From DAOTTX01 sp034437515 (GTDB lineage Bacteria > Chloroflexota > Anaerolineae > Aggregatilineales > Phototrophicaceae): 52,418 nucleotides of DNA. This document shows, piece after piece, positions 17,701 through 25,371 of this stretch. Under the pieces are notes generated by a model. It was given only the letters and a program-made list of their open reading frames with translations. It was not told the DNA's origin and did no database searches. The DNA lies in the NCBI GenBank assembly GCA_034437515.1, contig DAOTTX010000518.1:1-52418 (forward strand). Reading direction: 5' to 3'. The first letter of the stretch is position 1. Each line of letters starts with the position of its first letter. The position numbers and the translations under genes are program-made.

Positions 17701-18323
17701 CCAGCTAGCATCTCGTAAAGCATGATGCCAAACGCCCAGATGTCGGTGCGCTCGCTGGGCGGCTCGCCGGAGAACGCCTCCGGCGCAAGATACGCCAACG
17801 TGCCGACAATCGTGTCTTCCTGCGTCACGTTGGATTCCTCGCCGATGCGTGCCATGCCGAAATCGGTCAGGCGTGGGGTGCCGTCAGCGGCGAGCAGCAC
17901 ATTCGCAGGCTTAATATCTCGATGCAGGATGCTCAACCGGTGGGCGCGGGTCAGCGCGTCGGCGAGGTCAAGCGCGATGTACAACGCACGCTGCACGCTG
18001 AACTGGGGCGCATCGTTGAGCGCGTCCAGCAGTGACCCGCCGGTGACGTATTCCATCACCAGATAGTAATCGCCGTTTTCCTGGGTCGCCGCCAGCATTT
18101 TGACGATGTTGGGGTGGTTGAGCTGGCTCAATGCTTCGCCTTCGCGGATGAAGCGTTCGACCTGTTCAGGGTCGGCGGTGACCACCTCCGGTTTGAGTAA
18201 CTTCACGGCGACCGGTTCGCCGGTCTGTGCGTCTTCAGCCCGGTAGACGATGCCCATACCGCCTTTGCCGATCTGTTGATCGAGCCGGTAACGTCCTGCA
18301 ATTTCTGTTCTCGTCGTCGTCAT
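14769..18323 (-). CDS. PknK-like Ser/Thr protein kinase with STAND ATPase and TPR domains
   Basis: 1184 residues, cytosolic. Residues about 12-275 form a Hanks-type kinase: GKGGMG loop (19-24), Lys41, Glu61, HRDIKPAN with Asp136, DFG (154-156). A linker leads to a STAND/NB-ARC-type ATPase: P-loop LGPGGIGKT (near 346-354) and Walker B LLVLDNFEHI. From about 620 to 1150 the protein is a chain of TPR repeats (for example RGMAFTLNNIAGIHQTRGN and RRGIGHSLSALGNLASFDGD). The order kinase-ATPase-TPR resembles mycobacterial PknK. No C-terminal LuxR helix-turn-helix is seen, so output is probably phosphorylation. It is not co-directional with any close substrate gene. Confidence 0.92.
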   Translation of the reverse strand: MTTTRTEIAGRYRLDQQIGKGGMGIVYRAEDAQTGEPVAVKLLKPEVVTADPEQVERFIREGEALSQLNHPNIVKMLAATQENGDYYLVMEYVTGGSLLDALNDAPQFSVQRALYIALDLADALTRAHRLSILHRDIKPANVLLAADGTPRLTDFGMARIGEESNVTQEDTIVGTLAYLAPEAFSGEPPSERTDIWAFGIMLYEMLAGNRPFAQSSAANLINNIMIQPVPSLEDARPDLPTALIDLVGRMLERDPHARIPSVRLVGVELDAIIRGDTSSMQHIISPDTTGRFDTKKFETVDAGPTSQPLPTHNLPPQPTQFIGRADELAALAILLNDPKTPLITLLGPGGIGKTRLSIAAAEQQQGNQRDGIFFVPLAPIENADFLVPTIAENIGFTFSGAGEPQDELLNYLQEKQMLLVLDNFEHIIDGADCVAALLKAAPGVKLLVSSRERLRLRGEQLFEVSGMKQPSLDCTVSDMLKHPSVLLFRQSAQRTTPHFEINDDNAGAVKRVLELVQGLPLAIELAAAWLEMLDVDEIVTEIENGLDFLETDLRDIPDRHRSIRAVFEYSWNLMTDDERDVFMCLSIFRGGLEREAGQKIADAGLRTLTNLVNKSLLQRDPTGRYRLHRLMRQYAAEKFDGHPMEAEIHRRHAEYYGNMLDKLGASFNTPRETDALKQMDAELENFRLALHWAIENGMWAHIAQVKHTVMLYYIGCSMLNEGATLFKELTESLVTQGRAETPLYYSSRLREAWLRSRMGDYDCVISYAREAAAFFSGENDEEHAHALNLMSYAAMMTGDYPGSIDYCLQALDLITIETAKTAWFMAMGNMGYAEYLRGDYAKARQIYEDVTSRYEHIPYSPSGIAYGYNNLGEIVREEGQLDRAMELFHQAYEIFASFTMKRGMAFTLNNIAGIHQTRGNIENARQMYEEAYRYYREIGDRRGIGHSLSALGNLASFDGDYDRAQGYFEQSLEIRRQMGEQGGIADSLLDLGRVAVNREDYDRAMTLFEEGEALYRQIGDRSGIGLACGGRGMMHLMKDEIEDARQCLNIANEIAEETNSGWLRAQSSGGLAMIALREGDFDRVREYGFIVLSSALENTIMPMVLVSIGVMARVEALEGDVEQALELIGMVRERRSMYINAMYKELDTLYDELRAELPAGKVEALLARGAQRDPYEVGRQLLNA

Positions 18324-18452
18324 ACCGTTGCCCTGTTGATAAGTTCACGTTCGTGAGGTCTTACTTAATAGACGGATACCGTCACGACATATTACGTAGG
18401 TTTTGGCTTGGAGTTGGTTAGAAAAAGTTACAGCATCGTGGGAAACGTGCAA

Positions 18453-18484
18453 CAAAAAGGGGAACGACGTCGTTTCGTTCCCCC
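18453..18484 (-). terminator. Rho-independent terminator of the co-chaperone gene
   Basis: GGGGAACGA and TCGTTCCCC form a 9-base stem. Read on the minus strand it is followed by TTTTTGTTG, directly after the DnaJ-type gene stop. This is a classic intrinsic terminator. Confidence 0.85.
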
Positions 18485-18490
18485 TCGTGG

Positions 18491-19402
18491 TTAATCCAGC
18501 GATTCCTTGAATTGCATCAAGAGTTCGCGTTGTGTCGGCGTCAGGTTTTGCGGCACGGTGACCATCACGCGTGCGTAGAGGTTGCCGTATTCGTCCTTTG
18601 TGCGCAGGCGGGGCATCCCCTTGCCGCGCACACGCAACCGCTGCCCGGATTGCGTCCCCGGCGGCACGTTGACCTTGACCGGGCGTGCCATCGTCGGCAC
18701 ACGCACACCACCGCCTAACGTCGCCGTGAACAGATCAATCTCGACATCGACGGACAGGTCGTCGCCTTCGCGCTCAAATTGGTTGTCTGGCTCCACATTG
18801 ACGATCAAATAGAGATCGCCGGGGCCGCCCATGCCCTGTTCACCTTCGCCGGAAAGCCGGACTTTGGTGCCGGTCGCCGCGCCTGCGGGGATGTTCACCT
18901 TCAAGCGACGATCGCCTTTGGTGATGTAGCGCGTGGTGCCCTCATAGGCTTCACGCAGGTTGATCGAAATCTCGTGTTCCAGGTCACGACCGGGCATACT
19001 GGTCTGCCGCGCTCTGCCACCACCAGCCGCACCACGTCCGCCGAAGCCACCGAAGATCGACTCGAACACATCGGAGAACGGGTTGTTCCCCGCGTCATCG
19101 ACATCCACACGGAAGCCGCCCGTGTTGCCAAAGCCGCCGAAGCCGCCCGCATTACCATACTGCCCTTGCATGTTCTGGTAACGGGCATAATCCGCGCCAA
19201 ATTGATCGTACTGGGCGCGTTTTTCCGGATCGCTTAGAGTCTCGTAGGCCTCACCGATCTCTTTAAAGCGTGCTTCCGCGCCGGGGTCGTCCGGGTTCGC
19301 ATCGGGATGATATTTCTTCGCCAGGCCACGGTACGCCTGTTTGATTGTTTTTTCATCGGCGTCTTTGCTTACGCCGAGTAATTGATAATAGTCTTTCGCC
19401 AT
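18491..19402 (-). CDS. cbpA: DnaJ/CbpA-type co-chaperone
   Basis: 303 residues. The N-terminal J domain carries the HPD tripeptide (His32-Pro33-Asp34) that stimulates Hsp70 (DnaK) ATPase. A Gly/Phe-rich linker (about 75-125) is followed by the two C-terminal substrate-binding beta domains. There is no cysteine zinc-finger domain, so it is a CbpA-type rather than a full DnaJ. Motifs include LKVNIPAGAATGTKVRL and KVNVPPGTQSGQRLRVRGKG. No grpE or dnaK gene is next to it. It ends just before a strong terminator, so it is probably monocistronic. Confidence 0.93.
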   Translation of the reverse strand: MAKDYYQLLGVSKDADEKTIKQAYRGLAKKYHPDANPDDPGAEARFKEIGEAYETLSDPEKRAQYDQFGADYARYQNMQGQYGNAGGFGGFGNTGGFRVDVDDAGNNPFSDVFESIFGGFGGRGAAGGGRARQTSMPGRDLEHEISINLREAYEGTTRYITKGDRRLKVNIPAGAATGTKVRLSGEGEQGMGGPGDLYLIVNVEPDNQFEREGDDLSVDVEIDLFTATLGGGVRVPTMARPVKVNVPPGTQSGQRLRVRGKGMPRLRTKDEYGNLYARVMVTVPQNLTPTQRELLMQFKESLD

Positions 19403-19536
19403 TGAACTTTTGCCTCATTTGCCAAAATCGGCAGGGGTTTTACTATCGAAAATTGTGGTGCGTCAGTCAGCCTGACGAACCACGCTTTTAACAGTATCGT
19501 ATATCAACATAAGATGCACATAAGACTTACACACCA

Positions 19537-19545
19537 TGATATACT
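19537..19545 (+). promoter_or_regulatory. Extended -10 promoter element before nadE
   Basis: TGA-TATACT, 37 bases before the nadE start, in the 179-base divergent gap. The -35 is not convincing. Confidence 0.45.
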
Positions 19546-19581
19546 CGTCAAAATGGACGATGAACGAAAGAAAAGTGTGTT

Positions 19582-20439
19582 ATGGTCGCACCAGCCCAGG
19601 CCAAGCCGAACATTCTGCACCGGATGAACATCAATACCGACATCGCGCAAAAAGTCCTCAGCGGTTTCATCAAAGATCAGATCGACAAAGCCGGGATGAA
19701 CGGCGCGGTGATCGGCCTTTCCGGTGGGATCGACTCCGCGCTTTCAGCCTACCTGAGTGCCGCCGCCCTCGGCCCGGAAAATGTGCTGGCGGTACGGATG
19801 CCCTACCGCACCTCATCCGAGGACAGCATGACCGACGCCGAAGCTGTGATCGAAGACCTCGGCCTGCCCAGCATTACCGTAACCATCACCGATATGGCGG
19901 ACGCGCTGATTAACCAGTTCGATGATATGTCCAGGGTACGCAAGGGCAACGTGATGGCACGCTGCCGCATGACCGTGCTGTACGATCAATCTGCGGCGCG
20001 AGGGTTGCTGCCGATGGGGACCAGCAACAAGACCGAGTTCTTACTGGGGTACTCCACCATTTACGGGGATAGCGGGGTCGCCATGCAGCCCATCGCCGAC
20101 CTGTACAAGTATCAGGTGCGCCAGCTCTCGCGGGCGGTTGGGATGCCACAGAGTGTGATCGACAAGCCGCCGAGTGCCGACCTGTGGGCCGGGCAAACTG
20201 ACGAGGACGAACTTGGTTTTACCTACGATGATGTCGATCAGGTGTTGTATCTACTGGTGGACGAACGCTACACCGTGCCGGAGGTCATCGAGGAAGGGTT
20301 TGAGGCCACGTTCGTCGAGGATGTGTGGCGGCGCGTAAAGGCCAACCACTACAAGCGCACCATGCCCAACATCGCCAAAGTGAGCAAGCGCACCATCGGG
20401 CACGACTTCCTCTATCTGCGTGATTGGGTCGGGCGTTAG
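19582..20439 (+). CDS. nadE: NAD+ synthetase, NH3-dependent type
   Basis: Makes NAD+ from deamido-NAD, ATP and ammonia, the last step of NAD synthesis. 285 residues with the P-loop SGGIDS (47-52), the adenylate-binding RMPYRTS, the GTSNKTEFLLGYSTIYGD segment, and the KPPSADLWAGQTDEDELG motif of the synthetase domain. There is no N-terminal nitrilase glutaminase domain, so ammonia is the direct nitrogen source or comes from a separate enzyme. A second Met at residue 15 could be the start; the first ATG has a GAAAG element upstream. Confidence 0.94.
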   Translation: MVAPAQAKPNILHRMNINTDIAQKVLSGFIKDQIDKAGMNGAVIGLSGGIDSALSAYLSAAALGPENVLAVRMPYRTSSEDSMTDAEAVIEDLGLPSITVTITDMADALINQFDDMSRVRKGNVMARCRMTVLYDQSAARGLLPMGTSNKTEFLLGYSTIYGDSGVAMQPIADLYKYQVRQLSRAVGMPQSVIDKPPSADLWAGQTDEDELGFTYDDVDQVLYLLVDERYTVPEVIEEGFEATFVEDVWRRVKANHYKRTMPNIAKVSKRTIGHDFLYLRDWVGR

Positions 20440-20564
20440 GATCATCGGTTAAACATGGCGTTATTCCGCCCCCATCCTCTTTGCAGCCGTAGATGGGCAA
20501 GATAATAACGCGGTTTTCGCCCCCTCACCCTGTTTGACCTGCGGTAAGGGCAATTGCACTTGGG

Positions 20565-20588
20565 GCAGACACACCGGTCTGCCCACAA
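20565..20588. repeat. Inverted repeat between convergent genes
   Basis: GGGCAGAC and GTCTGCCC form an 8-base stem in the 190-base gap after nadE. Just upstream, at 20519-20530, is CGCCCCCTCACC, similar to the end of family A repeats. It may be a degraded repeat copy or a bidirectional termination signal. Confidence 0.4.
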
Positions 20589-20630
20589 CAGATTACCTCA
20601 AAATGTCATATGCGATTGCTCGGTCTTGCA

Positions 20631-22013
20631 CTAGCAGCGCGGCCAGCAACTTGGGTCAGGGAAGGCGTTCCCGGTCGATCCCGGCGGGACGGGTGTCAGC
20701 GTCGGCGGCGGCGGCGGGGCGACGGCGTAGTCTACCGGCAGCGCCTCGAAGATCGCGCCCGTTTCCAACGCGATGAGCGCGACCCAGCCTTCTAGCGTTG
20801 CGTCTTCGCTGCGCACCTTCACCCAGGGACTATACGGACTGCGGGCGATGAGTTCGACCTGCTGGCCCACATCCAGTGTGGCGATGGTGGGGAAGGTCAC
20901 GTCGGGGTCTGCCCGCACGTTGATCCCCATTTCGGTGATGACCCGCGCCATCTGCCCGGTCGCGCCCAGGCGTTGCGGCGGTGCTGGTGTCTCTTGATAC
21001 ACAGCGGTGATCTGCCCGTGATTGCGCACCAACAAATCGGAGAAGAGCCAGCCGGTTTGCCCGGTCGCGGTGCTGACGTGATACCACTGTCCGTCAGCGT
21101 TGCGACCTAACACGGTCAGGATTTCGCCAGCGGTGGTTTGATCCAGGATTTCGCTTTCCAACGAGGGGCGGTTGCGCATGTTGACGATCCCCTGGGTGGT
21201 GACGAAACCGGGTTGCGGCAGCAGCATAGGGCGGTCGAGCAGTGACACCGGGAAGTTGACCAACCGGAAAGACTCAAACGGTATAGGGATAGACGGGGCA
21301 CCAATCGCCCGGCTGTAATCACCGGGGGCATAGGTCACGCTGGTCTGCTGCCCGGCGATCATCCCCTCGGTCTGCCCGTTGGCGACGATCCGCGCTGTGC
21401 CTTCCAGCACGACGAACACCGTGCGTTCAGCTTCCGTCTGGATCAGCGTCGTACCATCCAGATAGACCGAAACTCCGTTCAGTCCGAAGTTTGCCTCAAA
21501 GCCGGGGTTGCTGTTTTGTAGCACGAAGGCGTTCATGGGGGCGGTGCGGCAGGTAGAATGCACCCCGCTGGTGATGACCTGCATGTTGTGCCATGCGGGG
21601 AACCCCGACACCGGCATCTGGGTTACATTGACCTCACCGATCATCATGACGCGCAGTTGTTTTTCCGTCACGCGCAGCCACGCGAAACCGCCACTCGTCC
21701 CATCATCGGTGATGGCGCTGGTGGTCAACCCTTCGATGGCGTTAACCGGCACCATCGCCCCGACCGGCGCGAGTGAGTTACTCACCGGGCCGGCGGGCAA
21801 TGCCGAGGGCGGTGTGCCACCGTTGCAGACGTGCCCATCAGGGCCGCCGATGCAGGCATCCATCGCGTCGATGTAGAGGTCTTCTAACTGGATGGTACAT
21901 GTCGGTGACGCGGGCTGTTCGTTCTGGGCGATGACGGCGAGTGTCCCGACGACAGATAGCAGCAGCGCCAATGTGATGGTCATGCTGGTGAGATAGCGTT
22001 GGTTGAGGCTCAT
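20631..22013 (-). CDS. Secreted protein with FecR-like region and two SH3 domains
   Basis: 460 residues. Signal peptide in the first 30 residues (MTITLALLLSVVGTLAVIA). The N-terminal part has six cysteines. A beta-rich central part (about 190-240, VFVVLEGTARIVANGQT) looks like a FecR-type domain. Two bacterial SH3 domains follow: one near 270-325 (VNMRNRPSLESEILDQTTAG, GQWYHV, GWLFSDLL), another near 355-410 (INVRADPDVTFPTIATLDVG, WVKV, GWVAL). The tail is Pro-rich and ends in Cys. SH3 domains of this kind usually bind cell-wall peptides. The ATG at 22013 is preferred over a TTG two codons earlier. Confidence 0.82.
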   Translation of the reverse strand: MSLNQRYLTSMTITLALLLSVVGTLAVIAQNEQPASPTCTIQLEDLYIDAMDACIGGPDGHVCNGGTPPSALPAGPVSNSLAPVGAMVPVNAIEGLTTSAITDDGTSGGFAWLRVTEKQLRVMMIGEVNVTQMPVSGFPAWHNMQVITSGVHSTCRTAPMNAFVLQNSNPGFEANFGLNGVSVYLDGTTLIQTEAERTVFVVLEGTARIVANGQTEGMIAGQQTSVTYAPGDYSRAIGAPSIPIPFESFRLVNFPVSLLDRPMLLPQPGFVTTQGIVNMRNRPSLESEILDQTTAGEILTVLGRNADGQWYHVSTATGQTGWLFSDLLVRNHGQITAVYQETPAPPQRLGATGQMARVITEMGINVRADPDVTFPTIATLDVGQQVELIARSPYSPWVKVRSEDATLEGWVALIALETGAIFEALPVDYAVAPPPPPTLTPVPPGSTGNAFPDPSCWPRC

Positions 22014-22140
22014 ACACAAATATCCATTAGTTGAGTTAAAGTCCTTTGATTATAGCAAAGTTATGCCGGTTTGGTGGGCACAGTCGTCCTACTGTTATAT
22101 CATGGAGCCGGGAGAACAGGTTTGAAAGAGGTCAACATCA

Positions 22141-22716
22141 ATGAAATTACAACAGCGTCAGCGTCCGCTGCTGCGCCTGGGGGCGGTTATGTTGTTCGCC
22201 GGGGCCGGGATAATTCTGTTCGGCTTCTTCGGTGCGGATTGGTCAACAGATGCCACCGGGCAGCAGGTCACACAGCGCGTGCTGGATGCCTATATCGTGG
22301 AGGCCACACAGGTGGACGCGATGTCACCCGGCCCGGCGCGTGACGCCGCCCGTGCCGCGCTGGACAGCGGCACATTTTACCGGGCGCTGTTCCCGAATGT
22401 CGGCATTCCATTGTGGGCCGCGCTTTATGTACTGCTGGGTGCCAATTTGCTGCGGCTGGGGGTGATTGACCCGTATTATCGTGGTGCCGTACCACCGCCT
22501 GGCCCCCGGCGCGTGTTGGCGGCGCTGCGCTTGATCTTCGCGCTGCTGTTTTACGTCGTCCTGCCGGGGTTGATGCTGCGTGCCGGGGGCTTGATTATCG
22601 ACGGCACCGCCGCGCTTGGCTTCTGGCTGGATGCCACCGGCTTCGGGTTGGTTGCGGTGGTGTTTTGCGGGTATTACGTCCGCCGGTTCAGCGACGCGGT
22701 TACATCGGCGGATTGA
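22141..22716 (+). CDS. Small integral membrane protein, unknown function
   Basis: 191 residues with about four membrane helices: near 12-30 (LGAVMLFAGAGIILFGFF), 88-105 (IPLWAALYVLLGANLL), 125-145 (LRLIFALLFYVVLPGLML) and 160-180. Between the first two is a loop of about 55 residues, probably outside. No family recognised. It is followed after 45 bases by the galactokinase-like fragment gene, which has its own promoter-like element. Confidence 0.7.
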   Translation: MKLQQRQRPLLRLGAVMLFAGAGIILFGFFGADWSTDATGQQVTQRVLDAYIVEATQVDAMSPGPARDAARAALDSGTFYRALFPNVGIPLWAALYVLLGANLLRLGVIDPYYRGAVPPPGPRRVLAALRLIFALLFYVVLPGLMLRAGGLIIDGTAALGFWLDATGFGLVAVVFCGYYVRRFSDAVTSAD

Positions 22717-22718
22717 TT

Positions 22719-22727
22719 TGCTAAAAT
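22719..22727 (+). promoter_or_regulatory. Extended -10 promoter element before the 22762 gene
   Basis: TGC-TAAAAT, 34 bases before the start codon; matches the recurring TGCTAnnnT signature. Confidence 0.45.
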
Positions 22728-22761
22728 AGAGGCTGAAAGCCCGGTAATCCCAGAGGAATTT

Positions 22762-23226
22762 ATGGAAAATCTACACGAGACAAACCCGCCGTTGCGCTTG
22801 CTGGCGACGTTTAATGACGCCTTCGACCAGATGCCACCGGGATTGGTTATCAAAGCACCGGGGCGCGAGATGTGGGTCGCGGCGTCTGTCGATGGTGTGA
22901 AGGACTTCGTCATCCACTCGTCGGATCATGACGGGCATACCCGCTTTGACTGGCGCAGCGCCAAGAACAAAAAGACCGTACTAAAGCGTCCGCTGCCGCG
23001 TTGGGTACGTTACCCGGCGGGGGTGATCGTGCATCTGTGTGCCAATGACATGGATTTGCCCGGTGTACGTGCTGTCATCGCCGGGGAAGAAGCGGGAGAA
23101 CGCTATGACTATGCCACCGGGATTGCATTTGCGGCCTTGTGGCATCATCTGTATGAAAAGGACTATACGGCGGCACAGCTCATTCCCATTGTCGAACACG
23201 TCCGCCGTGAATACGTGGAGGGCTAA
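22762..23226 (+). CDS. Galactokinase-like N-terminal half, degenerate
   Basis: 154 residues. The order of segments follows the N-terminal half of galactokinase and other GHMP kinases: an initial helix, KAPGR, a beta region, WVRYPAGVIVHL (compare W-x-x-Y-V-x-G-V in galactokinase), GVRAVIAG, a helix FAALWHHLYEKDY, and EHVRREYVEG at the site of the usual E-N-x-F-V-G. Two catalytic elements are missing: GEH after APGR, and the ATP-binding GxGLSSSA, replaced by GERYDYATG. The C-terminal half is absent; the stop is clean and interlocks with the convergent gene. It is probably a non-catalytic sugar-binding or regulatory relic. A GAGG ribosome site precedes the ATG. Homology is by eye. Confidence 0.6.
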   Translation: MENLHETNPPLRLLATFNDAFDQMPPGLVIKAPGREMWVAASVDGVKDFVIHSSDHDGHTRFDWRSAKNKKTVLKRPLPRWVRYPAGVIVHLCANDMDLPGVRAVIAGEEAGERYDYATGIAFAALWHHLYEKDYTAAQLIPIVEHVRREYVEG

Positions 23227-23651
23227 CCGGCGTTTTCCGTCTGAAGCCGGGGGATCGCGCCGAGGGTTGGGTCATTGTTTTCGAGGAATTCAAATCCTTC
23301 TTCCATCGTGGCAAATTCTCGGTGACGCACACCCACAAACTGATGCCCGATAGAAGCGAACAGCCGGTCGATCATCTTATCACTGACGAAAATTGACCAG
23401 CCGACTTTCTGGTCGCGTAACTGCGTCATCATGCTGCGGATGTCGCTGAGGCCGAGCTTGCTCCCCGTAACATCGAGCGAATCGGTGATGGTGTGTACCA
23501 GTGGACCGTTGACACCGTTGGCCTCGTTGGCCTGGTCACGCATGGCAAACGACTCTTCGAGATACGCCTGCATTGCCTTTGAATCCATCACGCCGACGAA
23601 TTTCACCAGGATGATCCGGTTTTCGATTAGCCAGGAGAGTTGATATTCCAT
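23223..23651 (-). CDS. Small SpoIIAA/STAS-like protein
   Basis: 142 residues, soluble, alpha/beta. The sequence starts with two strands (YQLSWLIENRIILVKFVGVMD), then an amphipathic helix, a strand with HTITDSLDVTG, a helix, and the strand WSIFVSDK. This recalls SpoIIAA-like (STAS-fold) proteins, but the match is weak. The ATG at 23651 is chosen because GGAG lies about 12 bases upstream; a longer frame would overlap the previous gene. It is the last gene of a four-gene operon, starting 2 bases after the epimerase stop. Confidence 0.55.
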   Translation of the reverse strand: MEYQLSWLIENRIILVKFVGVMDSKAMQAYLEESFAMRDQANEANGVNGPLVHTITDSLDVTGSKLGLSDIRSMMTQLRDQKVGWSIFVSDKMIDRLFASIGHQFVGVRHREFATMEEGFEFLENNDPTLGAIPRLQTENAG

Positions 23652-23653
23652 TT

Positions 23654-24652
23654 TTACGTTTGCTCCGATTTCAACCATTCGATGGTGCGGCGCTGTGCTT
23701 CCTCGCGGTCAATAATGGGTTGATAGTCGAGTTCGCGTTGCGCCTTACCTCCATTAAACCAGAAATCGGTCGCAACAGAATTAACGACGTAGCGCGTCAG
23801 GGCGGTTGAATCATTTTTGTTACGCGGGTTTAGCCGTGCGCCTAGCTCCACCCCTGCCGCGATGATCGACGCGACCCAGCGCGGGATGGTGCTGCCACTC
23901 GTCGGTAGGTCGAGCGCCCGTAGATAGGGCAGGAAGAAGTCGAAGAAGTTGGTCGGCGGGGCATCCACGATGAAGTAAACTGACCCCACCACCGGCGACG
24001 CCGGCATCAGACGCGCCGCTGCCAGCAGATGTGCATGGGCGAGGTTATCCACATAAACGTGGTTGAATTTCGCCGAACCATCGCCGATGCGGGTAAAGTT
24101 GCCGCTTTCTCGCACGCTGCCTAGCACTGCCGGGAAGCGGTGCCGGTCATGCGGGCCGAAGATCCCTGCCGAACGTAGCGCACAGGTCAGGAGGTCGTCG
24201 TCGCTCGCCGCGAGTACCATCTGCTCGGCTTCGGCTTTGGTCTCGCTGTAATAATTCAGGTGCCGCTGAGGATAGGGCAGGCTTTCATCCCCCCCTCGGA
24301 TGGGCGTTCCGTCAAATACGGCGTCAATTGAACTGGTGTAGATCAACTTGCGCACCCCGGCCTCTTTACAGGCACGGATGACGTTCGCCGTTCCGGTCAC
24401 GTTGATGTCATAGATGAACTGGGGCTTGCCGGGTGTCTGGTCAATGGCGGAAACGGTATGATGCACCGTATCCATGCCGGTGACTGCTTGCAGTACATCC
24501 TCGTAGTTGCGCACATCGCCGATGACCGTCTGCACATCGCGGTCGGGAAAGGGGACGCGGTCGAACGAGCGCACGGCTTCACCACGTTCGAGCAATTGCG
24601 CGATCAACGCGCGACCTAGTAGGCCGGTGCCGCCGGTGACTAGCGTGGTCAT
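23654..24652 (-). CDS. NAD-dependent epimerase/dehydratase (3-beta-HSD-like extended SDR)
   Basis: 332 residues. Rossmann nucleotide-binding motif TGGTGLLG (7-14), the acidic residue region SFDR, the GDVRN segment, catalytic TSS and Tyr-Lys pair (YYSETK). The FNHVYVDNLAHAHLLAA segment is typical of extended SDRs that act on nucleotide sugars or sterol-like substrates. Its ATG overlaps the stop of the upstream SDR gene (ATGA), so the pair is translationally coupled. Substrate unknown. Confidence 0.88.
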   Translation of the reverse strand: MTTLVTGGTGLLGRALIAQLLERGEAVRSFDRVPFPDRDVQTVIGDVRNYEDVLQAVTGMDTVHHTVSAIDQTPGKPQFIYDINVTGTANVIRACKEAGVRKLIYTSSIDAVFDGTPIRGGDESLPYPQRHLNYYSETKAEAEQMVLAASDDDLLTCALRSAGIFGPHDRHRFPAVLGSVRESGNFTRIGDGSAKFNHVYVDNLAHAHLLAAARLMPASPVVGSVYFIVDAPPTNFFDFFLPYLRALDLPTSGSTIPRWVASIIAAGVELGARLNPRNKNDSTALTRYVVNSVATDFWFNGGKAQRELDYQPIIDREEAQRRTIEWLKSEQT

Positions 24653-25371
24653 GCCAGTCCCCCACCATCAGCGGTGATGGCCTGCCCGGTGATGAAACGG
24701 GCGGCATCACTGCACAAAAATAAGACCACATCGGCGATTTCTTCAAATGTGCCGGGCCGGTCGAGCATATTGGCGGTCACCGGGGGGCTGCTGTAGTGAT
24801 CGAGGTTGCCAGCACAGACCGCGTTAACACGGATGTCCTGCGGCGCGAGTTCACGGGCGGCCTGCCGCGTGAGGCCGAGCAAGCCCGCTTTGGCGCTCAC
24901 ATAGCCGATGCCGCTTTCCGCTGTGGTGGTGCTGCTGGCGAGATTGACGATCACACCGCCGCCCCGGTCACTCATCACCCGGCTGATAAGCTGGTTGGTG
25001 AATAACGCCCCGGTCAGCATCACGTCGATCTGTTTGCGCCAGTCCCACTCGTCAATCTTATTGAACGTATCGGCTTTGAAGCTGCCCGCCGTGTTGACGA
25101 GAATGCTGACTTCGCCGAGTGCGTCACGGGTGGCTTCGATCATCGCGCTGACTTGATAACGATTGGAGATGTCGCCGGAGAAGGCCAGCGCCCGACCACC
25201 GGCATCCTTGATCTGCCTGGCGACGGCTTCGGCGCGGTCAGGGTTGAGGTCATTGACGGTCACGGCGGCACCGGAAGCGGCAAGCGCGAGCGCGACCGCA
25301 CGCCCCACGTCATCCCCGCCGCCGGTGACGATGGCGACCTCGTCTTGTAAGTTTACGGTAAACGTCGGCAT
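24649..25371 (-). CDS. Short-chain dehydrogenase/reductase
   Basis: 240-residue classical SDR: nucleotide-binding TGGGDDVG (the sixth position is Asp instead of the usual Gly), GDISN, the LVNTAG motif, NLASS, and the catalytic YVSAK. The C-terminal FITGQAITADGG is standard. Most likely an NAD(P)-dependent alcohol/ketone oxidoreductase of the FabG type. The ATG at 25371 is chosen because AGGA lies 8 bases upstream; it overlaps the hydrolase-like gene by 19 bases. Member of the four-gene operon. Confidence 0.88.
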   Translation of the reverse strand: MPTFTVNLQDEVAIVTGGGDDVGRAVALALAASGAAVTVNDLNPDRAEAVARQIKDAGGRALAFSGDISNRYQVSAMIEATRDALGEVSILVNTAGSFKADTFNKIDEWDWRKQIDVMLTGALFTNQLISRVMSDRGGGVIVNLASSTTTAESGIGYVSAKAGLLGLTRQAARELAPQDIRVNAVCAGNLDHYSSPPVTANMLDRPGTFEEIADVVLFLCSDAARFITGQAITADGGGLA

